From Thelonectria olida (taxonomy: Eukaryota; Ascomycota; Sordariomycetes; Hypocreales; Nectriaceae): a stretch of 64,000 nt of DNA. Position numbers and translations under genes: made by a program. Positions 42,179 to 51,235 of the stretch are shown here, piece after piece. The DNA is taken from contig JAGPYM010000014.1 in NCBI GenBank assembly GCA_020736575.1, positions 744,001 to 808,000 on the forward strand, read 5' to 3'. Each line of letters begins with the position of its first letter. Position 1 is the stretch's first letter. The notes beneath the pieces were generated by a model. It saw nothing but the letters and a program-made list of their open reading frames with translations. It was not told where the DNA came from and searched no databases.

Positions 42179-43090
42179 TTAAAACACAATAGCACCTCCA
42201 TCGACGACAATATCCGTCCCGTTTATATACGTTCCAGCCGTGCTCGCCAGCAGCACAATCGTGCCCGTTAGCTCTGATGGACTGCCCATTCTGCCACTGG
42301 GATTGCGAGCTGCCCAAATCTTGCGGTGCTCAGCAATTCCATCGCCTTCATTCAGGATCGTATCCATGTAACCTGGACTGACGCTGTTCGTGCGGATGCC
42401 ATATTGCGCCCACTCTGCCGCAAGGCAGTTCTTGAGCGTCAGCAGAGCAGCTTTGCTGACATTGTACGCCGCTTGGGGCTGGGGAAAGTTGACACGATGG
42501 GCAGAGATGGATGCTGTGAAGGTGATGGATCCGCCAGTGCCTTGAGCAACCATCTGACGAGCCGCAGCTTGCGCGCAAATGAACGACCCGGTAGTGTTGA
42601 TGTCAAGGACTTTTCGCCATTGAGATACAGGCATCTCCAAAGTGTTGACACATCCGACAACGCCAACGAAACACACGAGGCCGTCCACTGAACCGAGTGC
42701 ATCAGCCGTCAGCTGAACAGCTTTGCCGACAGCCTCCTCGTCGGTGACGTCGACCTTGAGATACTCGATTTTGGCGTCGGGGAATTTGGCCTTCATGGAT
42801 TCGATCTCTTTTTGCGACTGCGCTGGGTTCACATCAAAAATCATCAAGCCGCTGAGCCCGTGTTCTAGCAAGGCGTCGCAGGATGCGAGGCCAAGAGTCC
42901 CGGCGCCGCCAGTGACAATCATGTTGCCTCGAACGGTGAATCGTTCTTTGGCTCCGACTTGAGCGTCTTTGGCGATTGTTGTTTTCGGCGGTGGCGTCAT
43001 GGAAGAGGCTGAGCCATCGCTGAGGATCATTGAGGGGATCGCTCGAGCGGCCAGGTCGGCGCGGTCAGTCATTTGGGCGGCGGGAGACAT
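42179..43090 (-). CDS. Short-chain dehydrogenase/reductase (sugar-alcohol/sorbose reductase type), 303 aa
   Basis: NAD(P)-dependent oxidoreductase with Rossmann fold. It is a single exon. The start at 43090 (MSPAAQMTDR) was chosen; an in-frame ATG at 43135 adds 15 residues. TGGAGTLG cofactor motif at about residue 60, DVTDEE adenine-pocket block, an N-x-G region VGVVGCVN that is atypical of NNAG, catalytic Ser in TASISA, YNVSK active-site pair, and SPGYMDT. It resembles fungal D-arabinitol dehydrogenase and sorbose reductase-like SDRs. It shares a 310-bp divergent promoter with the P-loop kinase gene. Confidence 0.9.
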   Translation of the reverse strand: MSPAAQMTDRADLAARAIPSMILSDGSASSMTPPPKTTIAKDAQVGAKERFTVRGNMIVTGGAGTLGLASCDALLEHGLSGLMIFDVNPAQSQKEIESMKAKFPDAKIEYLKVDVTDEEAVGKAVQLTADALGSVDGLVCFVGVVGCVNTLEMPVSQWRKVLDINTTGSFICAQAAARQMVAQGTGGSITFTASISAHRVNFPQPQAAYNVSKAALLTLKNCLAAEWAQYGIRTNSVSPGYMDTILNEGDGIAEHRKIWAARNPSGRMGSPSELTGTIVLLASTAGTYINGTDIVVDGGAIVF

Positions 43091-43400
43091 GGTGAGAGAT
43101 GATGTCGGCAGGCAGAAAGGGGACAGAGAGAACAACGACTTGATTGGAGATGCTGGATGATTGAGAGTGCGAAGTGTGTGAGGGAAACGAGCTATAAACT
43201 CATAGGATGCTCAACAAGAAGTCATCTGCCGAAAAGAGCTTGGAGCTTCGGAGCGCTCTGGCCCGAGGCGGGATCCATTCGGGCTCTTGAACAATGGCAA
43301 ATATGAGGAATCAAAACTCCGCAAACGTAGGCTATTTCTAAGACATTTTGACACCTGGTGTCACTATAGAAGCAAAACTTTCACCAGTCAGACCATTCCC
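43091..43400. promoter_or_regulatory. Compact bidirectional promoter, SDR / P-loop kinase
   Basis: 310 bp between divergent starts. It contains CGG-N11-CCG at 43249-43265, the half-site spacing of Gal4-type sites. No other element recognised. Confidence 0.4.
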
Positions 43401-44102
43401 ATGGAGTCTATTTACGCAGCTCTCACCGAAAGAGCACTCGACGTGCGAAACAAATCAAGGCAGCATGACCCTTCGCTCACCAGAATCGCCGTCGCCCTCT
43501 CTGGACCTCCAGGGTCCGGAAAGTCAACAATCGCAGCTGAAGTAGTTTGCCGCATCAATGCCCAAGCGAGCCATCAGATGGCTGCAGTGCTTCCGATGGA
43601 TGGCTTCCACTACCCCAGGGCATATCTAGACTTGTTGCCCAATTCCGCCGAGGCACATACACGACGAGGCATTCACTGGACGTTTGACGCGGAGCAAGTA
43701 TTGAAACTTGTCAAAACTCTACACGCCTCTCGAACCAACAGTTCAGAAGTCATCCTCGCGCCCAGTTTCGACCACGCTACGAAGGACCCCGTCGCGAGCG
43801 CTCTCCGCATCGAGCCAGAGACGGAGATAATCATCATCGAGGGTAATTGGCTGTTACTCAACCGAGATCCATGGAAAGAAATCGCATCGTACGTGGACGA
43901 CACTTGGTTTGTCGATGTCGAGCCCTCTCTCGCACGTCAGCGCGTTGCGGCGAGGCATATCAAGTCGGGAATCGAGGAGGACTGGGAATCAGCCGTTGCC
44001 CGGGCGGAAGGAAACGACTTGGTAAACGGGGAAGAGATTCGAACGTGCTTGGTGAAGCCAAGCATCGTTGTGGAAAGTATTGAGGAAAAGACTGAAGAGT
44101 GA
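43401..44102 (+). CDS. Uridine kinase/phosphoribulokinase-family P-loop kinase, 233 aa
   Basis: Cytosolic small-molecule kinase. It is a single exon; the start at 43401 (MESIYAALTERA) was chosen over the upstream frame start at 43287. Walker A GPPGSGKST at about residues 35-43, PMDGFHY (the acceptor-site DGFHY typical of the uridine-kinase/PRK group), and an EGNWLLLN Walker-B-like strand. It also carries WFVDVEPSLARQRVAARH with a lid arginine pair. Similar fungal proteins are grouped with yeast Yfh7 and bacterial sugar-kinase-like FrcK. The phosphorylated substrate (nucleoside, pantothenate or sugar) cannot be decided. Confidence 0.86.
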   Translation: MESIYAALTERALDVRNKSRQHDPSLTRIAVALSGPPGSGKSTIAAEVVCRINAQASHQMAAVLPMDGFHYPRAYLDLLPNSAEAHTRRGIHWTFDAEQVLKLVKTLHASRTNSSEVILAPSFDHATKDPVASALRIEPETEIIIIEGNWLLLNRDPWKEIASYVDDTWFVDVEPSLARQRVAARHIKSGIEEDWESAVARAEGNDLVNGEEIRTCLVKPSIVVESIEEKTEE

Positions 44103-44936
44103 AACATTTCGAGACAGATTGTAATCAGTGGATCATAAAAAGGCTGGAGTACAAGACGGGCATATCATGCAAACACGATCTCTGCTATAAAATTGGTTTT
44201 GAACCATGATTCCTCGTTATATCGACTCTTAATCTGTTGCTTGTTTCGAATAATGTCTCTACGCTACACCCCATGATGAGACAGAGATGTGAGCTATGAG
44301 CTACAGTGTCCGTCCTTAGTCTCTCAATAGTCGGTTTGTCGGTGTCGACTCTCTTGCTAGGAGAACTTTGTAACGTAGTCAGATTGTTAGAACACACGCC
44401 TTACTCATGGTTTGATTTTCGCCATCCCTCCCAAGCCATCCAACGAGTCAGCTCCAGAACTAGCGCTACTCCTCCCCCTGTTCGAAGCCATTCGCAACAG
44501 GTCGGACGACGCCGTTCCGGCAGCTTGGACCTTCGGACCACAGCGCTCCGACTTAAGTCGTTTCTCAGCCAGCTCTGTCGTTTTCCGAATCATGCGATCT
44601 CGGAGCGCTGTCGCCCATGAAAGAACAGGTTCCCTGTCCGCTAGTAACAATTCTGCCCGCATGACGAGCTTCTGACTAGGTTGTACTGGCGAGTTGACCT
44701 TGCTGCATCCCCAGTTTTGGTTCCCCATGGGGAGCGTTACCTCAGTTGCACTGGCGCAATCACTAACCGAAACCGGTCCAAATCCTTGAGTTGACCATCC
44801 TGGAGAACTACTCCGAGGACTATATATGCTGGTGGTGCCAGTCGGATGCTGTTGTTATCTGTAATTCTCACACCTGATCTAGAGATCGCTTCTATACCTC
44901 TTGATCAACCTAAGACTAACTCTTTCCCACGTCCTC
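44103..44936. other. Intergenic, MFS transporter promoter
   Basis: A TATATAT element is at 44821-44827. A minus-strand frame at 44405-44728 (107 codons, charged and Ser/Gly-rich) could be a small gene but has no homology cue, so I leave it uncalled. Confidence 0.45.
44821..44827 (+). promoter_or_regulatory. TATA-like element
   Basis: TATATAT, 110 bp upstream of the MFS transporter ATG at 44937, in a sensible position for a core promoter. Confidence 0.45.
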
Positions 44937-46995
44937 ATGGCAGGCCCTACCGGCGTAACTCCCTCTCGAGGAGTCGAAATCGCATATGGAGAAGCTGGTG
45001 AGTCGCTGCGCCTTTTGCAGTTTGGGTGGCAGATGCTGATGTGGGCAATCCAGGTTACAAGGGCCTCTTTCGGGAGCCCTACATCTTCTTCCTGGCTTGT
45101 TTTGCCAGCATTGGAGGATTTCTCTTCGGGTAAGTCAAAGACTCAAGAATTTTTTCTAGCAGAGTTAAGATTAACGAAAACAGTTATGACCAGGTAGATC
45201 ACTCTAACTTCCATCCCCATCTCTGTCCTAATCTCTCTCTTAGGGTGTCATAAGTGGCGTTCTTGTCATGAACAACTTTGTATGTCTTCCTTTGAACCGC
45301 CGACTTATCGCCATTACTGAAGACTATAGGGAAAACACTTTCCTCTCCTAGCCAACGATTCCACCCTCCAGGGCTGGATGGTGGCCGTCCTCACCCTCGG
45401 AGCCATGTTCGGTGCTCTTGCAAACGGCCCTATTGCAGACCGGTTCTCCAGACGCTGGTCCATTCTCCTTGCCAACATCATCTTCAACATCGGATCGGTC
45501 ATTCAAGCTGCCGCTATCAATATTCCCATGATTTTCGTCGGGCGATTCATTGCTGGTCTATCCATTGGACAGCTATCTATGGTTGTGCCATTGTATCTCA
45601 GTGAGCTGGCGCCCCCAAATCTCCGTGGCAGTCTCGTCGCCATGCAACAGCTTGGCATTACTGTCGGAATCATGGTTGCGTTTTGGCTGGACTACGGAAC
45701 TCAGCATATTGGCGGGACCGGCGATGGTCAATCTGAAGCGGCATGGCGATTCCCGCTTGCTTTCCAGTGTTTCCCCTCGGTCATACTGGCTATTGGCACC
45801 TTCTTCTTGCCGTTTACACCCAGATGGTTGGTTATGAAAGGTAAATCATTAAATCCCTATGACGACTTTGACCCAATCTTACATGGTGCTTTCTCCAGAC
45901 CGCGAAGAAGAGGCTCGTGAAACTCTTGTTCGCATTCGTCGAGTCCCCGCAACCGACGACCGCATTAGACTCGAGTTGCTAGAGATCAAAGCCGCCGCTC
46001 TTTTCGACAAGGAGACTACAACTGCGAGATACCCCAACATGGCAGGATTCCGACTTTCGTACGAGAGATACAAGTCGCTCTTTACCGTGCGCCATCTGAA
46101 CCGGAGAATGGTTGTTGCCTGTCTGCTTCAAATCATCCAGCAATTTACTGGTACGATAAAGTACCTGATGCGCAAAAGTACACGTCTGATTGTTTTCTAG
46201 GTATCAACGCTATCATCTACTATGCTCCTCAGATCTTCCGAAAGATTGGGCTGTCCGGAAACTCCGTCGATCTCCTCGCCACGGGCGTCGTCGGAGTGAT
46301 TAACTTCTTCTCAACAATCCCCGCCATTATGTTCATGGACCGCTGGGGCCGAAAGAAGGTTCTGTTGATCGGTGCCGTGGGAATGAGCATCTCCCAGTTC
46401 ATTGTGGGCACAATCTACGCCGTCTACAAGGACTCTCTGGCAGACCACCCATCTGCGGGCTGGGCCTCGGCTGTGTTCATCTGGATCTACATTTCCAACT
46501 TTGCCTTCAGCATCGGCTGTGTGAATTGGATCATGCCGTCTGAGATTTTCCCTCCTGGCGTCCGATCCCAGGCTGTAGGTGTCGCGATCGGAACAAACTG
46601 GTTGAGCAACGTGAGTCAAGTTACGATTCTTGTGGGTGCACCGCTAATTTGGATCTCAGTTCATTGTCGCCCTCATTACTCCCCGAATGCTCTCCGCAAT
46701 CAAATTCGGGACCTTTTACTTTTTCTTTGGTAGGTGATTTTCTTCTCAATTGCTGTGTCCTGTTACTAATTTGTTAGCGTTCTGCCTCTTCCTCGGCGTT
46801 TGGGTCTTCTTCTTTGTCCCGGAAACCAAGGGAGTCAGAATTGAGGAGATGGACAAGCTGTTTGGTGGAAACCAGGGCGAGGAGGATATGCAAAGAATGG
46901 CCGATATTCGACTTCAGCTTGGGATTGTGGACGGTGAGATGGCAAAGGATAAGATTGGCCATGATGTTTCCTCTCATCAGGTAGAGGCGGTCTAA
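44937..46995 (+). CDS. MFS sugar/quinate-type transporter, 547 aa
   Basis: Twelve-helix plasma-membrane proton symporter of the sugar-porter family. Nine exons: 44937-44997, 45054-45129, 45184-45193 (10 nt), 45244-45279, 45330-45840, 45899-46150, 46201-46610, 46660-46729, 46778-46995; all phases close to 548 codons with stop. Motifs: FGYDQGVISG (first helix, assembled from three exons), GPIADRFSRRWS, VGRFIAGLSIGQLS, VPLYLSELAPPNLRG, FTPRWLVMK, DRWGRKKVLL and PETKGVRIEEMD. The pattern is near quinate and hexose permeases. The first helix is interrupted by three introns within about 45 codons. Substrate uncertain. Confidence 0.93.
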
Positions 46996-47560
46996 GACGC
47001 TGAAGTGCATACGTGCATCCTCTATCAATGAGCATCATCTCCTTCAAACCTACACTATGCAAATAGCCCACAAACACACTCTCCCCATGAGAACTCAATT
47101 CATTGTCGCTCTTCAGATCAAGTGTTTCGTAAATGCGTCCTTCTTTTGTAAAGTCTCTGAGTACTTCGTTTACTTCTTCATTCTGTCACATAGTCACTCG
47201 CTCGTCAAGCCGTCTTGGCCAAACAACGAGATGGATTCATTTCGAAGGAATGCATGTAACGGATTATGATTCCCACACGTGTCTTCCTCCGTCATCCCGG
47301 ACTCATCCCATCATCGTTCCAAGGAACTTCCCCGCATTTGCCCTACCATCAAGAACAGGACATGATCCACACCATCGGCATACTGTGCTCCGATATCCCC
47401 ACCGAGAACAGGCGGAGATTCCTCGCCCTGCACATAACTCCCTTCTCACGTGTGACCTCGTTTCTTCTGCAAGCCAAACGAGTGTCGTTCCAGCGCCTAA
47501 TCCCTCCGCAGACGTTCGCATGAGCTTACCGCCGTCTCCGTCCATGGGCCTTGGCCAATT
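46996..47560. other. Intergenic, promoter of Zn2Cys6 gene
   Basis: No gene supported. Short frames overlap each other and lack motifs. Confidence 0.45.
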
Positions 47561-49813
47561 ATGGGTCCGTCCAGACGATCTCGGTCGCCAGTCCAACCCC
47601 GGGCCTGTCTCAATTGTCAGAAACGCAAAAGCCGGTGCTTGTTAAGTGGCAACGGTGGCCGAGGGCCTTGCTCCTATTGCTCTCGGACCGGGAAAACATG
47701 TAGTTTTGTGAACCCCCCCGATCGTACGCCTCTGACTCGGAAGAATCTTGATGCGGCTGAGCTCCGATGCGCTCAGCTTCAGTCGCTGCTTCGGTCTCTG
47801 CACCCTGATCTTGATATCGACGAAGCCATCACCAGTAGCAGCGCAAATGGTCGAGTCAATCTTCCCCCAGCCCCCTTTAACCCTTCTCGCTCTCATCCCA
47901 AGTCCGGGGATACCACAGACCATGACCAGCCCGCCCATGAATTTGAATGGCACGAAACGTCGCCACCTGACTCCGAGTCTCCAGGAGGGGAAGTCAGGAT
48001 TCAAGATGGAATGGCACTGCTCTCGACCCTTGACGCAGGCTATCTAGGTGAGTGGTGTTACCTTGTTAACACCTATATATTCCTTTTCCTTGGTACTGAA
48101 TGTCTGTCATCTCTAGGTAGCAGCGCTGGATCCAATCTTCTTCAGGAGATCGCTTCCATGCTCCCAGAACTCACATCCAATGTCCAAAGCGCCTCACCAG
48201 GAACGTGGCCATCTCAGCCACAAGCACACAACGCACCGGAAAGGCAGCTCGATCCTCCCCAACTGGCCTCCGCTGCCATTACAGGTCATCTTATTGACGC
48301 TTATTTTCTCTTTTACAATGCTTCTTATCCCATTCTACACGAGCGGACATTTCGGGAAAAGGTTGCTGCTGGAAGACCCCACCGCAAGTGCAAGTCAACT
48401 TGGAACGTCATTTACTTCATGGTCCTCGCCTTTGGACACTGGATTTCTACCACCGATGCACACCACGCGCAGTCGAAATACTACTCCGCGGCGCGATCGT
48501 ATCTGTCAATACAAATGCTCGAGTCGGGAACTCTGGAAACTGTCCAGGCGTTCCTCCTCATGGGCAACTATCTACAGAAGATCGATCGCCCGAATACAGG
48601 CTACAACTTCATCGGTATCGCGTACAAGATGTCGCTTGGCCTCGGCCTGCACCGAGAGACGCCCGGTATTGAGGACAACATGGGTCACGAGCGTCGGCGG
48701 CAGCTCTTTTGGGCTGTCTATTGCTTCGACAGCGGGTTCAACATTACCACAGGTCGGCCGCCAAATGTGTCAGAGGGCGTGATTGACACGAGATTCCCAA
48801 GGAATATTGAAGATAAGGTACCTTTTTCCCTATTCATATTTCCCCCTACTGAAGATAATTGTCTAATACGTCATAAGGAGGTTGATCTTCGTCTACCAAT
48901 CCCAACAGAAGTCGACTGTCCAACCACTCTCTCGGCAATCATTGCTCAAGCAAAGCTTGCTCGACTCGCCAATCTTCTCTACCACGAATTCTTGCTAGCC
49001 AAGACGGCAAACGCGAAACTCGAGTATCAGGTCGCCGAATCAATCGAGAAAAGTCTTGCTTCTTGGAGGCAGAGTTTGCCTGCCTACTTCACATCGCCAG
49101 ACGTTCCAACTTGGTTTTTGGGCCCGCGCTCTGTGGTTCTCTGGAAAGAACAGAATCTACGAATCATTCTGTGGCGCGGGAGTAAGCGATATCATTCGTT
49201 TCTTCCAAGCAAGATGGACGCAGAAAAGCGCTGCCTTGATGTTGCCATGCAAAGCATACACGACATCACATCTTTCTGCAGCACCTATGAGGGCATCGTG
49301 CATCTGGGGATTGCGTGGTATGCCACCTACTTTTTGTTCCAAGCTGCTCTGATCCTCGAGGCGAGCTACCTTGACAAGAAGAACCAGCAGCGGACAGACG
49401 ACGAGACCACAATGTGGCAGGTCGTGGTGTCCAAAGCCAGAGACTGCCTAATCGTGCTCGCCCAAAAGAGCAGATCGGCCAGTCGCTGCTTAGAGGTCCT
49501 CGATGCCATCCATCAACGGGCTCGGGCTCGAAACCCACTGGAACCACCGCCGACGACGCAATCGAGTGAGCTACTAGGATATCCTGCGCAGTCGGCAGCA
49601 AATGGACCTGATGAAGTACCGCCATTGGCTAATAATGGCGAGTATGCTGCCATGCCGATGAACGAATTCGGATTGTACGATGACACTTCTGATCCGACGC
49701 TGAGAATGATTCTCGACCAGACGCCTTGGGGGTATCTGGACAATACGCCAATGGATGCTTTTTTCAATGAGTGGATTTATCCACAGTTTGATATGCAAAA
49801 CAGTCAATTGTAA
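47561..49813 (+). CDS. Zn2Cys6 transcription factor with Fungal_trans domain, 707 aa
   Basis: Nuclear regulator. Exons 47561-48047, 48117-48817, 48878-49813. Both introns (69 and 60 nt) are multiples of three without stops, so an unspliced reading looks like one long frame of 750 codons; GTGAGT and GTACCT donors and the restored homology (YLG|SSAGS, NIEDK|EVDLRL) support splicing. Zinc cluster RACLNCQKRKSRC...GPCSYCSRTGKTC at about residues 15-48. Middle domain: DAYFLFYNASYPILHE, LLMGNYLQKIDRPN, IAYKMSLGLGLHRE and ERRRQLFWAVYCFD. It resembles XlnR/Gal4-type activators. A possible regulator of the adjacent transporter, by position only. Confidence 0.9.
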   Translation: MGPSRRSRSPVQPRACLNCQKRKSRCLLSGNGGRGPCSYCSRTGKTCSFVNPPDRTPLTRKNLDAAELRCAQLQSLLRSLHPDLDIDEAITSSSANGRVNLPPAPFNPSRSHPKSGDTTDHDQPAHEFEWHETSPPDSESPGGEVRIQDGMALLSTLDAGYLGEWCYLVNTYIFLFLGTECLSSLGSSAGSNLLQEIASMLPELTSNVQSASPGTWPSQPQAHNAPERQLDPPQLASAAITGHLIDAYFLFYNASYPILHERTFREKVAAGRPHRKCKSTWNVIYFMVLAFGHWISTTDAHHAQSKYYSAARSYLSIQMLESGTLETVQAFLLMGNYLQKIDRPNTGYNFIGIAYKMSLGLGLHRETPGIEDNMGHERRRQLFWAVYCFDSGFNITTGRPPNVSEGVIDTRFPRNIEDKVPFSLFIFPPTEDNCLIRHKEVDLRLPIPTEVDCPTTLSAIIAQAKLARLANLLYHEFLLAKTANAKLEYQVAESIEKSLASWRQSLPAYFTSPDVPTWFLGPRSVVLWKEQNLRIILWRGSKRYHSFLPSKMDAEKRCLDVAMQSIHDITSFCSTYEGIVHLGIAWYATYFLFQAALILEASYLDKKNQQRTDDETTMWQVVVSKARDCLIVLAQKSRSASRCLEVLDAIHQRARARNPLEPPPTTQSSELLGYPAQSAANGPDEVPPLANNGEYAAMPMNEFGLYDDTSDPTLRMILDQTPWGYLDNTPMDAFFNEWIYPQFDMQNSQL

Positions 49814-50511
49814 AATACAAAATCTTGATGTCAAAAGTTTCTTCTATTATGTGCGAGCTGGACTATTAGATACCTCGCTGTTGGGGAGAACAAGAAGCCT
49901 GCCGCTAAACGAGAGCCAGCCGAGGTCATCTCGAGACGCTGTATCAGAGGGCTTCCGATACGAAAATAAGGGAAGCCCAGGCGGAATCCTCCAGGACATA
50001 CCAGACGAAGAAGTCGCCGCATTTCTGACCTCCTCACAAAACTGCTGAAATGGCTTCCGGGAGAGCGGCTTGAAGCAGCCCAAGGACTCAGTCACCCCTA
50101 GTTCAAGTAGCCCATGATAGTAGAAGTCTTCGGTTCGGCGTAAATATGTATGTTTACCTACCTACAGGTATCCATAAGGATGATGTCCAAAACTTGGTCT
50201 TTACTTCCACCTCCCACCTAACGAACCTGGCGCCCACACCTGAGTTTCAGGATTGTGCAAATGACGAAAATTCGGATTTAGAAGGAATAATTGAAAAGAT
50301 CAACTTTATTGAGATACATGTATTTTCTGTTATTTTCAGGCATTCGGCGAACCGGCCGCACATATGCTTATATACAAAGATCAGACGGAAGAAGAAAGAA
50401 AAACACTACTTAGCGGGCAAACGAGCTATAGAACTCAATTGACCAAAAATTGACGATACTTGGAGCCTTTGGGAAGAATATCCTCCTCAAGCCAGAGTGG
50501 CTGCTTTGAAC
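49814..50511. other. Intergenic between convergent genes
   Basis: 3' flanks of the Zn2Cys6 gene and the small secreted protein gene. Frames on both strands overlap and lack support. Confidence 0.45.
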
Positions 50512-51235
50512 TCAGATGGCCGTGACATCAACCCAGAACCTGGTATCGTCGGACTTGTACTTCGAGTTGGAATCGATCTGGGCCTGGATCCATTGAACAG
50601 CAGACTTGTACCTCTTGATGTCGTCGGTGTTTGGATTCGTAAGTCCTGAAGCGCCGTTACGATGGCCGGCAAACCACTTGTCGTAGCCGTAGTATCTCTG
50701 GCAGTCCCAGCGTGAGGCAACATCAGCGTAGAGGTCCGAGCTGCATGTAGAGTATTAGTTGATTCTAAGAAATGAAGACAACCAAGAGACTCCATGGCTA
50801 GAAGGATACGTACTTGAGCTTGGCGCCGTCATTCCATGCGTTCTCACTCTTTCCCGCAAATCCGGCTCGTGAGGCGCAAACACGCAACATGCCCCAGTTC
50901 TGTTTGAAGATGCCAAAGTTGGCGGCATCACGTGTTTTGGCATCTCCTACTTTCAGTCAATCATTTCCGTTCAAGATTCGACCTGCTCCCTGAGGGGCAC
51001 ACATACCATACGTATAGTCAGTCCCCATTTTATCCGTCTCGAGCATAGCGATGGCAAGGTCGAGCGTGTTGCCGCCTGCCTTTAGAACGGCCTTCTTGCG
51101 AGCTCCGAGTCCACCGACAGTGTAGCTTCCTCGGGAGTCGGCACGAGCTTCGATGTCGATGGCCTTGTCTGCGCTGGGAAGGGCAGTGGTGGCGCCGACG
51201 AGGGACAGGCAGAGAGCGGCCAAGAAGGGACGCAT
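50512..51235 (-). CDS. Small secreted protein of unknown function, 196 aa
   Basis: Exons 51235-51007, 50946-50814, 50740-50512; introns 51006-50947 and 50813-50741 have GT/AG ends and join in frame (TYG|GDAKT, KL|NSDL). Signal peptide about residues 1-19 (ending TTALP), then a probable propeptide with EARADSR. The mature part is compact and Trp/Tyr-rich: LAIAMLETDKMGTDYTYG, ANFGIFKQNWGMLRVC, ASRWDCQRYYGYDKWFAGHRNG, RFWVDVTAI. Two Cys residues could form one disulphide. The pattern of an early Glu followed by NFGIFKQN recalls lysozyme-like folds, but I cannot assign a family. Extracellular enzyme or effector are both possible. Confidence 0.8.

Noticed and set aside
44405..44728. 107-codon minus-strand frame with charged, helical look
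   Set aside because: Could be a small gene, but no family resemblance and no supporting splice or neighbour evidence; left uncalled.
38341..46995. Secondary-metabolite biosynthetic cluster
   Set aside because: No backbone synthase of any class in the window; tailoring-type enzymes alone do not support the call.
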